From Acanthopleura granulata (lineage: Eukaryota; Mollusca; Polyplacophora; Chitonida; Chitonidae): a DNA stretch of 64,000 bases. Shown here piece by piece: positions 52,701 through 64,000 of this stretch. The translations under genes and the position numbers were made by a program. The stretch lies in assembly GCA_016165875.1 (NCBI GenBank), contig JABBOT010000080.1, forward strand, positions 44,381,272 to 44,445,271. Reading direction: 5' to 3'. The notes under the pieces are model-generated. The model saw nothing but the letters and a program-made list of their open reading frames with translations. It did not search any database and was not told the DNA's origin. Position 1 is the first letter of the stretch. The number at the start of each line of letters is the position of its first letter.

Positions 52701-52786
52701 CTGTGTATTCTTCACACTCTTTCTCTTTAACCCTTTTTTTTCATATACGATATTTTGGTTATCTTTGCGTTGACTCAGGAAACATT

Positions 52787-52850
52787 TTTAACTGACAAAA
52801 AGTACTAAGGGCGATTATTTAACTGACAAAAAGTACTAAGGACGATTATT
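52787..52850. repeat. 31-bp tandem duplication
   Basis: TTTAACTGACAAAAAGTACT followed by AAGGGCGATTA occurs twice, 31 bases apart, with one base difference. Confidence 0.95.
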
Positions 52851-55800
52851 TAAGGAAAGGAGAAGGCTGCTGGTAAACCTACCATAGTGAGGCAGTGCAT
52901 CCTTTTAATTGGAGGAGAGGCAGTGTCTTACTTATCCATTTTCTCTCTCTTTTTCCACAGCCTAGTGTCAAAAGGCTTTGTCACAGATCATTGTCATAAC
53001 ACATAGTCAATTGTCACAGTCAATAATCACAACATAAAGTCACAAAAGTTCCTCACTGAGTCTGTTACCTGTCCGGTTGCGTTTGGATGTATCGTGATGT
53101 TTTATATCTGTGTGGTTCAAGAGCTGTCATCTACCGGTCTCCTGTATTTATAAAGTTAATGTCATAAGGGCTTGCTTGCCTGGAAACGATGAGCTTATCT
53201 TTCAAGTTTACGTTTATTATATATCACGACTTTTTGGATTTTATCTGAGTTGTTTCTTTTTGCTACAAAAATACCTCAACTGTGTCGGTTTTATTTTGCA
53301 ATGGCCATAATGTCATGTCAGGCTTATGGTCTTGTTCTTGTTCATTCCAATCGTAGTGTCATCTAAAACTCTCAAGATCCTCATCTTCTTGATCCTCTGT
53401 TCACGTTGTCAAAATTGAATCTATTCCGACAAATTCGATCCGTCGCTTTTGTCAAAATGTGACGCTTCCGTTATTAGAAAATTTCTGGACTTAACGTGGT
53501 CTTTCGGACATACACTTGAGAAAAGAGTAGTTTTGATTGAGAAGTGAATGGACAAGATCGTGGCGGCAGACAACTCTCTGACCGCGTGAAGAAGGACCCA
53601 GCGTTAATTGCTTGGTTTCCCGATGAGCGGAACACCGTAGTACTTTATTAGCTCATGAACGTTAGTAAGGAGACGCCAGCAGGAAATGGGAGAAATAGCA
53701 ACTACTCTCTGGGGATTAATTCAGCTTCGCTGTGATTCCGCTGGGAATTAATAAATGGCTTGTTTGCAGGCGCTAAATCAGAAGAACTCATTGGCCTAAA
53801 ACGACTCTTTTAGACATGTTGATTACAATAGGCCCTCGATGTATTTATGTATGTATGTATGGTAGCACTACGGCTTTGTCTACTTGGAATATAACGATAC
53901 TGAGAAGGTCGTACCCCGAGGCGATTCTGCCGGAATGCTAAAGCTGGAGAGTTCCTTCTCACATTTTGCCGTGAAGTATATTTTAGGCTGAAAAACTATG
54001 TTTTCCATTAATGGAATTTTAATTGCTTAGTTACGAATAAAATGTTTTTTTTACAAGCTACTCATGTACAGGTACATCTGTTCTACAGAGAATCTCTGTT
54101 ATATTGAGATCCATAGTTAAGTTACGCCATAACTGAACAACGTTTAGTGATTCACTTTTTTTAGTTTGATCCCAACGAAGGATATTATAAAGGGCATCAA
54201 GTTCGTGATCTAAATACCGGCGAAATAAAAGAGCCCGATATGATCTTTCCAAGCTGTTCTGCGCTGTTAGATATCTGTCATCATTCCCTATACGTAACAT
54301 GACTACAACTCTTATAATTGACAAGCTTGGTACTTCCTACTTTGCTACTCTGAATGAGGAGATCAACTTAAAAAAAATAAGTTTGAAGAAATGTAAAATG
54401 GAAACACAATTAACGTAGAAAAGCATTTGTTTGCTAATATCGAGTAATAAAAATCTTTTTTGAAATGTGAAGCTGATATTGGTATAGGTCCCAGAGATAC
54501 ATACGTATAAGTAGTTGGTCATATTTTACTAAATATTTTTCTTCTTTGTGGTATACCGAAAGCATTACAAACGTCCGGTCCATAGGCGATAACCCATCAC
54601 ACAACGAACGTTTTTATAACATTTCTAAATTTGCGATTGGTCGGATTTATTTCGTTTACTATTAATGTTGCTTGGGAATGTAAACGTGATCATTATTTTA
54701 TACTGGAACAACTTTGATACAAGTTTGATTGGCACTCTTGTGCTCTTTTCCTGTAAACGCCTAGCTAACGAGAAAAGATGATCTTTCCACGAGCTGGAAT
54801 ACTTAAAATAACGTAGTCAGAAGTCTCGCGAACATTTCCCAAGTTGACCCTGGTCATGTCTCTTGCACTGAGTAGCTTTGAGTTGTATCAAGAAAAGGTG
54901 CTATGCTTTTGCTATGACATCTACCAGGCTGATGATTCGTAGGCACTCGACTGTTTGTGACAAACAACCCAGAGTATCTTGTCCATATCAGGCAACAAAG
55001 GCTCACTTTTTCAAGAACATACTAGCACCCTGACATACCGCTAATATTCTGCTTATTTGTATGACAATATTGATCGTCGGGCTGATATGGTCAAAGGGTC
55101 ACGCCACACCCGCTTTTGCAACAACTAATCCCTGTCATAAAGTGTCGGTTAATGTGCACCAGGTAGAGTTACAGAAGCCGACAAAGTGTGAAAGCTATAC
55201 TTCAAAACAGTCAGTGATTTATTGATCTTTGTCGCTGTATTGACGGAGAACATTAGAATGACCACATGTGGCCTACTTCAGATACCGCTAAACCGAATGA
55301 TCCAGTTCTTGATAAATATACAAAGCTGTAATAGATCACCTCGTTTTGTTGATGTGGAGGACGTAGGTGCAGTACCCTTGTGGACAATGGCCCTGGTGTT
55401 ACCAGCAGCTGATTGCCAAACTCATCAGTGCAGATTAGTCATAGAATTCTAACATATGAAAGGATGCATAGAAATTCGATATGCCTGCCACTTTGCTGAT
55501 AATGTCCCATAAATCTGACCCGTGACATCGGCGTTGTCTCTCCCAATCATACCTTGATGAACTGCCTGGTAGCAATGCCGCTCGATGCCATTGATGTTAT
55601 TGGGAAGCCACAGACCTGCTGAGGTTGCATGGAACAGAACAAATGCTATACACTATTCTCATTACACACGGGTCAGAGCGTGACTATCAACTTAAATGCC
55701 GGAAAAGTTCACACAAACCCATTTAATAAAGTACGCGTTGAATTTAAATATTTCAACGCCATCTGATGTACAGCATTGCGAACTAAATGGCTGGCATTTC

Positions 55801-56494
55801 CTGATAGAGTGGTTGTTAAAAAGAAACGGATCACTGTTGAACAGCTTAAAGTAATACATGTAATATGAAAATATCTTTAAATATCACACTGCTAAAATAC
55901 ATGATAAAGTAGAAAAAAGCCTGTTTATCATATTTCAGTTTTACACTAGAGGAAAATGTCTCTCATGAGTTTTTCCTGTTAGACAAAACTAGCCACATTC
56001 ATTCATTTTGTCGAGTATAAAGCAGGATTTAAAAAGTTGTTCATAAATCAGCTGTTATCCAGCTTCCATGGTCTTCTCTGGCTGTCATTCAAGCGACTAT
56101 ACGGAACTCGATTTATTTCAGTAGGATCATGGTGAAAATGGTCACAAACATACTGGAAACTTCTTTCTGGTCTGGTGGATTATCTGGTGGAATGGGGAAC
56201 TCATAACACTCCTTCCAGCCTTAACAAGGCGGACCAAATCTACGTGTTCCTGTGTTCTTTCCTGATATACGTCACACTTTTTTGGTGCATGTATCGTCAT
56301 AAAACCCTCAGGTAGTCCACAAGCTCTGTAGCATCAAAGCCGAAAACAACACGTTTCACTGTGATTCCCCAACCTCCTTTGGAGTTTCTACGCTTATAAC
56401 CTTTAATTTCTGGCCAAGCGAAAATGCCGTATGAACAGTTAATCCATTGTGTAGTCTAAAGCCTCAGGACAAACCACTATCCATGTTAGGTCAC

Positions 56495-56812
56495 ATTGGC
56501 TGGAAACGGTATCGCACTGAAATGCATGATCCAGCGGTTTAGTAGGGAAACAGCATTTCAGTTTTGGCGCATCACCTGAAGTGGTGTGATGTAAAACGGT
56601 ATCCATTTGTGGCAATTCACGGTGTCTGTCTGACAGGAAGGATATCCCATTGTCAGCTGAACAAAGCTGCTGGGAAATAGTATCCCATTTTGACAAGTGA
56701 TTAAAGTCATTCACACAGGAAATGGTATTCCATTTCCCCCGAGTCTCGGTGTCACGGGGAGTTGCATTTCATTGTGTCATGGAATCAGGGCTGCTAGAAA
56801 TGGTATCGAATT
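56495..56812. repeat. Degenerate 43-bp minisatellite before exon 3
   Basis: GGAAAYGGTATCCCATTT-like cores recur near 56502, 56545, 56592, 56635, 56672, 56717, 56758 and 56796 (35-47 apart, mostly 41-47). The array ends about 125 bases before the exon 3 acceptor. The ORFs across it are not genes. Confidence 0.7.
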
Positions 56813-56935
56813 GTAACTCCTTTCCGGGGTCCGCGGGACGCCTCATTGCCAACATCCAACCGTATCGCATCATGAAATTACACTCACAATGTGTCATTTG
56901 TCTGTTTCTAACCTAATCTTCTTTCTTCGTTCCAG

Positions 56936-57106
56936 GTTAGTTTTTTCTCTACAAGTGCAGAACTAAGCAGTAGAGACAGATACCCATTTTTCCTGCGGAC
57001 GATTCCGTCGGACGTGAACCAAGCACAAGCCATGGTGGAGCTTGTCAAAATGTTCGGCTGGTCATACGTGTCCGTGGTCTACGAGGAATCCAGTTATGGC
57101 ATTAAG
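56936..57106 (+). CDS. mGluR-like receptor, exon 3 (Venus-flytrap domain, hinge and lobe 2 entry)
   Basis: Seen: the acceptor TTCCAG ends at 56935 and the donor is AAG|GTAATC at 57107. The exon has 57 codons, phase 0 at both ends, residues 198-254. It begins VSFFSTSAELSSRDRY and contains FFLRTIPSDVNQAQAMVEL and MFGWSYVSVVYEESSYGIK. By ungapped alignment to mGluR1, Thr203 equals Thr188, Asp223 equals Asp208 and Tyr251 equals Tyr236. Known: these residues bind the alpha-amino and alpha-carboxyl groups of the ligand, so amino-acid recognition appears intact. The segment IPSDxxQAxAM is a hallmark of mGluRs and CaSR-type receptors; GWSYVSVVYEESSYG is closest to mGluRs. The protein continues past the window, since no further family exon is visible in 57107-64000. 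Confidence 0.94.
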
Positions 57107-58447
57107 GTAATCGCATTATCTTCTGATCTCTTCCTGTGCCGCTCTTTGAGTACACGTCACGCTCTGGACACCGATTTAATTGTCTGGTCTGAGAACAACA
57201 TGGGGTAGTATAAGACATAGCACTTACCGGTAGATAGGATCAAGTATACTATGTGATCGCCTTTAGACAAAGCGCCAATGGTGAACGAAGATACATGTAG
57301 CAGCATCGTAGTATGTACATAAAGTTAAACGAAATATTGTGTGCCTCAAATGTACGGCATCACTTGACTGAACTACCTTTTTAACATTTTTCCTATTCAG
57401 TGTGCTTTTTTTCATTTTTTGAGCTCCTGAAAATTCATCAAAGCTTGGTAGAATGATGATCCATAAGAGTTCATCAGAGATGATTTTTTGAACCACGTTC
57501 AAAGTGTTCCATGGACAAATAGAAGACCTTTTGCATGTGGATGGGAAATCAATGTTGTATAACAGGACTAAGTTATGCCATAAGCTGTCTAAAAAGTATT
57601 GGTTACTAACCATGAGCCTACACCTGTTTTTTGGCCCGCGAATTATGTCGCGAATGAATGGCTGCTCTTTATCAGACATTTAAGGTGAACGGAACTCATG
57701 TAGATGTCTGTCCCCAAAGTGTAACTTTACGATATCCTAACACCTATCACCAGACCCGTCCAACTGGACGGACAGCACCACATACATGCTTTACGGCTAC
57801 TGAGCATTCATCCCATTTGTATCTATTACATTTAGAAACATATGTAATATATAGATTTGGCAAATGAAAACAAACAAGACTTGTTTCTTGCCAAGTCACA
57901 GTGGTGAATGTACACGTTTATAGGACTCAAAAAAATCCTCTTTTTTTCATATGCAAAAGAAAAATTATTGCGGGATATTTCGTGATACTTCGAAATAGTT
58001 TACAAACAAATGACTGTGGTTCAAGTAATCATGTGTTTTATTATCTTGGCAATTCCCTTGATAAGATGTCTTGAAACAAGGAAATCTCCTTTTGACCTTA
58101 CTTTTGTCCTTTGATGAAATAAAAAGTATGATTCACACTATTACAATTTCTTGAAAACAAGATGTACTTTAAGACTCAAGAAATTTTATTCTGTTATTTT
58201 ACATAAAATACACATCATTACTGTATCACCGTGGGACGATTCCCATCCATCTGCAGGGATTTTTTAAATGAAACCGATGTAACTTCACATCGCCCGAAGA
58301 GGTCCCAAAAGGCCACAGTATTTCATCATATTTTAAATGCTTTTTGTAGCGCAACGAAAATTAAAGTCTCGACTTTTCGTCAATATTTGGAATCGATTTA
58401 TTTGATTTATCGATTTATATCATCGTTCTTGAAACAAACGAGGTACA

Positions 58448-58560
58448 TATGTTTTAATAACATATGTATGCCATTAATAATATATGTACGCCATTAATAA
58501 TATATGATGGTCATTAATAACATGGACAAACCATTTAATATTATATGTAGGCCATTTACA
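58448..58560. repeat. AT-rich short tandem repeat
   Basis: Four or so units of GCCATTAATAATATATGTAC with growing divergence, about 24-30 bases each. Confidence 0.8.
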
Positions 58561-60109
58561 GATTAAAGTGATGGGATTTCGGTCATGCGTCATCAAGTCT
58601 GGGCATTGTATGTAAAATTCATGTCTAAAGTTTGACAGAATGGTCCCAGTATGGTTCTCTACTTACCAAAAATAAGCAAGAAAAACACATTTATTACGAA
58701 CGGTGTTGAATAATGTATAAATGGTTAGCCGTGTTTCCTGTGATAACAAAACATTCATGTAAACGCCGCATGGATAGCGGATATCAGTGCGTGACTGCTA
58801 ATGTGCGTAACAGACATTGATATGTAAGAATGCGTGGTCACAGAATTGTATAAGTAGAAACCAGCACGGAATCTCTGTAATTGCGCTGATATATATGTCG
58901 TCCGAGAGTCTCTGTCGACTTACGCCTCTTCTGAGTCGTATGCCTGTCCGCTGTGAGCATTAGCTAGGATGGATTTAAGTAACGATAATAGCGGAAGAAC
59001 TGAGAGGTAGTGATTGATTCCCCGCAGTGTGGCGCTGTACACAGGACCAGCGGCCAACGGAATCACGGTACCTATCCACTTCATCAGCAGCGCCACTCGC
59101 TCGGTATCATTGCCTTTCTATCAGCCCTGTATCCACCTCGTTCGTTTCACCCCGCTGGTATTGCGCAGTCTCGTGACACAATCCCGTGATTAATTAAATC
59201 ATGGGCACATCTGAACAAGCGGAGTCCTTGTATTGTGCGCCTCATTCGGATTATGCATCTTGTCTTTAATATGCCCATCCAGTTAAGCCATCACTGCTTG
59301 CCTTCAGGCGTCTTGTTTCAAGACAAATGCCTTCGCCCGGCTTCACGCGTCACAGTATCATTCTGTAATTCCCTGGAACTTATAAAGGCTGGCTTAGTTT
59401 CATTGCCAAGGGAGAAAGTCTGTTTCATTTTCAACAGCAATGTTGCTTTTAATCAATACAACCCGATTGATTTACTGACTGATTTATTCGCCTAGTTCAG
59501 AGCGGTAAATACATTACTAAACATAAGGGATTATCATTGTCGCAATGAAGCCCTCGAGTGCTCTACCAAGCGCAAGAATATTACATGTTTTACTCAGGTC
59601 AGGGCATATTCTACTATTCATATTCAGGGAAAACCTGCTAAATGAAAATGTTGTTTTTTCTGGTCGAAATTAGAAATGTGTTTCATCGCTTACACGACAT
59701 ACAGGTTATTCTCACAGTTTCTGGCGGAAAAGGCATTAAATACGGGCCTGATTCGGGAAAATTAGTGGAACTATTTTCCTGTCCAAAAGTATGCTTGTAA
59801 GCAGTGCCAGCTGTATAGAAATAGAGAATTGAATACTGGTAACGCATGGTTTTGTGAAGGCAGGTACGCTCTGCCCCGGTCTAAGTATTCCTGCCAGCCA
59901 AATGTGTCTATCTGTCACAGAGCACGATCAAGCTATCTTACACGCTTATAGATACTTTGTACAAACATACGTGATATAAGTCTTGTGAGAGATAAAAGTA
60001 GGGCAAATATAGGGTGATATCACAGCATCTCGCTGACAACAAAACATGTAAGAGCATACCCTTTTGCTTACTTTAAACTGATAACCTCCTACCCTCTAGT
60101 TCGAAAGGG

Positions 60110-60615
60110 AATAAGTGACATCGTACCCTATTGCTGACAGAGAAATTAGTGACATCATACCCTCTCCTTAACAACAACACTAGTAACTTCGTACCCCTTG
60201 CTCGACAACGAAACTGGTGACATCCTAACCTTTTGCTGCCAATTAAACTAGTGACAAGGAAACAAGTGTCATCATGTCCTGTTGCTGACAGCGAAATTAG
60301 TGACAGCGTACCCTCTGCTTGACAGCGGAACTGGTGACACCACAATCTCTTCCTGACAACGAAACTAGTAACATCTACTCCCTTGCTGTTAGCGAAACTG
60401 GGGACATCATACCCTCTTATTTACAACGAATGTATTGACATCGTCCCCTCGTGATGACAACGAAACAAATGACATCATATCCACTTCTTTACAACTAATC
60501 TGATGACGACCAAACCCTCTTCTTGACAACAACTGACATCACATCATACTGAAGTGATATTTCACGACAACAAAGCAATTGACGTCATACTCTTTTGCTA
60601 ACAACGAAACAAGCA
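60110..60615. repeat. 34-bp minisatellite C, about 13 units
   Basis: GTGACATC-type cores at 60115, 60149, 60183, 60217, 60251, then 60266, 60300, 60334, 60368, 60401, 60435 and 60469: a 34-base period with one 15-base partial unit (60251-60265) and one 33. The unit is near GTGACATCATACCCTCTTGC plus TGACAACGAAACTA. More diverged units extend to both sides (from about 60010 and to about 60615). Confidence 0.95.
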
Positions 60616-63600
60616 GCATTTAACACACCTGAAATCGCAAAAAAGAGCAACAGGCTAAAAAGTGTAAACTTTTATCTTTCGCTTTTGAAAGCTACAAAGT
60701 TGACTTTTGTGAGTGCTTTCTAATTCATCTAATTTCTTTTCAGATTAATGTATCTCGGCACTATCGCTTTACTTAGCCTTACTGCATGTGAATGACCAAT
60801 TTCACGTTGATCTAGTTCCACTCTCAGTATATTTTGCAACCTCTTATCCGTGTGTCATTCACGCTGAATCTCGGGGTCGTTAAAGGGATCACGCCATGTA
60901 GCGATTGAGAGAAGAAACATTCAAATTGTTTTTTAACGCGGTTATCTTGATTTCAAAACATTTTCTTTATGCTCGTTTGATGGATATTGAGTTGATACAA
61001 TCGATTTTTTTCTGGTGTAATTTTGAAATGGTGCTGTTTGCTTCACACCCGAACTGGTACATTTCATTTTTTCTCAAATAATACCCAACCTTGATCGCTA
61101 TCTTCCGGAGGCACTTCTCTCCACAACAGGCCATCATTTTGCTAGATCACTGCCACTTAGAATCAGAGAATCTGCAGCTGTTACGCCTAAATGAATATTT
61201 ACATTTTTTTATTCCCGTAACTGATATTTTAATGGGAAATAATTGTCAATCTGCCGTGAAAATATGTGGAGATTTCCAGCTGTCGTTTCCTCTCTCCAAA
61301 CAACAAAGTTGCATTAGAAGAAAATGAACGGAATTTTTGGAAAACACAAAAAGTCTGCTATTTTGTTCCTTCAGTTCACTTGGCTTTGTGGTTTTCTAGA
61401 TTTCGGGTAGAATAGGTTTCTGTATTCATATTTTGACCCCATACATATATAAAAATGTATTCATGACGGCATTTCTTCGACTGATGACTGAACTTCAAAT
61501 TCCCCACAGAAATTCTTTTTGTTTGCTATTAAGGCATTCTTGGGGCTCATTCTCTTGAATTATATTTTACTTTGATGTAGTTTAGTCAGTTCTGATGTGA
61601 AGAATAGCTCTGGTCTCTTTATCATCGTGGTTGAGATAAGCCAAGCCTGGTTCTTTTGGCACAGGCCTACTTGCTTATTTTCTGACATAATCTTCAGATG
61701 ATAGGCTTGATTAATGACTTGGCACAGAACGGGCGGTTAGTTTCCAGATGTTCACTTGCGATGCTCCTGTGAGCAACATTGTGTAATGTGCATTTTAATT
61801 GTCGATTTTCTCCAAATGTCAAGCTCCCTGAGGCCATTATGATATAATACCACGCGAACAAGTATGTCTCCAGAGGCAAAGGTCATATGTATGGAGGACA
61901 ATACTGAAGACTGGTCTGAAGCAAGCCTCGATAAAATGAACGCTTGACGTCACCGAGGTGCAACCGTCTCGATCAATCAGCTGCCCAGGGTGCACATTAT
62001 CATTAGAGTAAGTGATTCAACGATGACAAATGTATTCCGCCTGCAGAGTGCTCGCATTAGCCGGGCAGTGACTAATAAGCTTGGTCCGAGGGGACAAAAA
62101 GACTTGATGGGAGGTGAATGTATTATTAATTCCTGGGCAAGTCCGTTTGTGAAAGGTGTAAGAGAACCCGAAATAAATTTGATTTGCAACGCTGATGACA
62201 ATAATTTCTGTCTGTGTCTCGGAATTTTATTTCTAACCGCTCTTGTTCAGTTAAAGGCATGTGCTGTGACCTCTAGTAATGCTAAAGGGCATTAAAACTG
62301 GTTGTTGAAATCCAGGTAGAGGATTACGTGTCGCCTAGTGGACATCTGGAAGAAATAGCTGTGTGCAGAAATCCGTTATCTCTACCAGGTGAAGAAGATT
62401 CAGAGCACCGGGCATTATCAAGACTGCTCCTCTCAAAACGTATCTGTGCCCTTCCGATGACATTGTGAAACTCCCTGACACGCCTTAGACTTTGTGACTT
62501 GGTCTTTTTCAGTAAACTCTGGTATCGAATTGAATCAAAACACAATTGATATCCATCCAATAATACCTTACAAAAACATTATAATAACACAATGCACCAG
62601 AATATATGGCTGTCCTGCCGAAAAAACACACTATTACCCCACTGATAAGTTGCAATTAATTGCATCCGACTGTTTAACTGTTCATACCAATCGGTGCCTT
62701 TTGCACACGACATCAGCAGACTTTTCTAGAAACAGGCCCAGTCAGTGCAAGTTAAAGATGGAATGGAATAAATTCTCTATTTACTTAACAATCCCAACAA
62801 CGACGCAATTGTTTGAGTGTCCATTCTCACGCTAACGTAAGCAGCTAAAATGAAATTTCGTTGTGGCCTTCTGACAAAGGTTTACGTATTTTTAAGCGAT
62901 GTGTAAGGTTTTCATCGCGATTAAACTGCTTATGTAGGTCGGAAATCTTTCACAGTTATTCACATGTATTTGTTTGTCCTGAAAAGCCTAGTGTCATGGG
63001 TAAATGTTTCCAAGGCGGAAGCACTGCTCCTAAAGAAACACAACCCAGGCGTGTCACTAAATCCGTTTAACCGATATACCTGTTCAGAGAGCTTTAGCTG
63101 ATTCCAAGAAGCACAAAATATAACCTTCCTCTATGTGCTGGCTACACTGATACGACCGCTGTGTCAGCGCTGAGATTTCCATTAACACGCCTTGTTACAT
63201 TATCATAAATTTCTCATTCTGACGCAGTCACAATTCGCGTCGCTTTACCATCCGGTGCGTGGGGAAAATCTTTTGGGCTTAACAGGGCTTACATTTGCCT
63301 CCTGTAGTGCGTATTTGAATAGTTTCACATGTTATTAAGCGAGAAAGTCAATAAAGTTTCGATATGAACTGCTCCTACACGTGTACTAATACTACTTAAA
63401 TTACACAAAATCCGGTGCATTTACTTTCTTCGGGATGTCTCCTGTAAATTGAATTTGGTGTAGTGCTCGCGACCCCTTTTAGCATAATTGTCAGTCAGCT
63501 ATGCTAGGGGTATGACGCCATGTGGGTCCTCGTACTGTCTGTGCTTTAATGGAGACTACAGATGCCTGCAATCAGAGGTCCACATCCAGATATAACTACT

Positions 63601-64000
63601 GTTGCCCTGACATGTTTGTCTAAACAATATTAGTAGAGTATGTATTAATAACTGATAAAATTTTATTTCACACTGACGTCTGTAATCATTATTACAGAGC
63701 AAGGAAGATAGAATGAAATACATTACTATAACCCAGCGACAGATTAAACCGGTATGTCTGTAGCTGCAATTAGGATTCTATCCTCCTGGGCAATAAGAAG
63801 AAACTATCATTCATGGACAGACGAATAGGGCTAACGCTGAGTAAAGCTGGGATGAAGAGCCTGTCAATAAATCCTATATCTCAGTAACCATAAATGTTTT
63901 AGGAGATTGTGGTATCTGGCAATTGAATTTCCGCGTGGAATTTTTCTTCAGGATTTTCCCTCTTAATTGGTGCAAGAATCACGCCAGCTTGTAAGCATTA

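Larger units (their letters stand above)
48110..56935 (+). other. Intron 2 of the receptor gene (about 8.8 kb)
   Basis: GT at 48110 (CAG|GTGAGA) and AG at 56934-56935. It begins with a pearl-like tandem-repeat element (48239-49050), holds a short 34-bp repeat (50.8 kb), a diverged SINE-like piece (52.5 kb), a 31-bp duplication (52.8 kb) and a short TATG run (53.84 kb), and ends with a degenerate 43-bp minisatellite (56.5 kb). In 49100-50750, 50900-52450 and 53900-56450 I recognise nothing. Confidence 0.9.
12274..57106 (+). other. Gene model: 5' part of an mXR-like metabotropic receptor gene
   Basis: Three exons (12274-12718, 47964-48109, 56936-57106) splice with compatible phases (1-2, 0-0) into 254 residues without a stop. 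A typical mGluR has about 850-1200 residues, so roughly a quarter is present: signal peptide and the first half of the Venus-flytrap domain. The receptor would sit in the plasma membrane with this part outside the cell, signalling through G proteins. The pattern of an intact alpha-amino-acid site with a lost distal carboxylate site (Gly99, Ala103) resembles the insect mXR/mangetout receptor. Orthology to that group is an inference; a divergent glutamate mGluR, or a lineage-specific duplicate with another ligand, is the alternative. Confidence 0.85.
57107..64000 (+). other. Start of intron 3 (runs off the window)
   Basis: It begins GTAATC after exon 3. No segment resembles the next mGluR part (lobe 2), so the following exon lies outside. 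Contents are a short AT-rich repeat (58.45-58.56 kb) and a 34-bp minisatellite (60.11-60.61 kb). In 57200-58400, 58600-60000 and 60650-64000 I see no gene and no clear repeat. Confidence 0.8.

Noticed and set aside
61990..62295. 101-codon frame tested as the next receptor exon
   Set aside because: It lacks the lobe 2 landmarks expected after SSYG in mGluRs and shows no matching splice phase.

Overview
The window looks like nuclear DNA from a marine lophotrochozoan invertebrate, most likely a mollusc or a brachiopod. The reasons are AT-rich non-coding sequence with no dense ORF packing, canonical GT-AG introns many kilobases long, tRNA-derived SINE copies with (ATTT)n tails of a type I associate with mollusc genomes, and pearl-like elements with a CCGTCC-rich leader followed by roughly 150-bp tandem repeats. 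I cannot name the species from sequence alone. There is no operon structure, CRISPR array, IS element or rRNA gene.

Only one protein-coding gene can be supported. It is a class C GPCR of the metabotropic glutamate receptor (mGluR) family on the + strand, and only its 5' part is present: exon 1 (12274-12718, start codon, signal peptide, start of the Venus-flytrap domain), exon 2 (47964-48109) and exon 3 (56936-57106). The three exons join in frame (phase 1, then phase 0) into 254 residues. The first intron is about 35.2 kb, the second about 8.8 kb, and the third runs off the right edge. The rest of the ligand-binding domain, the Cys-rich domain and the seven-helix region lie beyond the window.

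The main biological observation is in the ligand pocket. The residues that hold the amino-acid backbone in mGluRs are all present (equivalents of mGluR1 Ser164/165, Thr188, Asp208, Tyr236). The pair that contacts the side-chain carboxylate of glutamate (Tyr74 and Arg78 of mGluR1) is replaced by Gly99 and Ala103. This is the type of change described for the insect mXR/mangetout receptor, which does not respond to glutamate. The gene is therefore best read as an mXR-like orphan amino-acid receptor rather than a true glutamate receptor.

Layout: 1-470 is a 94-bp minisatellite. 470-11000 is upstream non-coding DNA with SINEs, a decayed LINE reverse transcriptase (about 5.1 kb) and a tandem-repeat element (5.5-6.3 kb). 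11050-12273 is richer in GC and CpG and is the likely promoter and 5' UTR, with an in-frame uORF. Intron 1 carries minisatellites (25, 29 and 34 bp), a (GT)n microsatellite, a G-quadruplex candidate, SINE fragments and a foldback element at 44 kb. Intron 2 opens with a pearl-like element and closes with a 43-bp degenerate minisatellite just before exon 3. Intron 3 holds a long 34-bp minisatellite at 60.1-60.6 kb. Three sequence-unrelated minisatellites share an exact 34-bp period.
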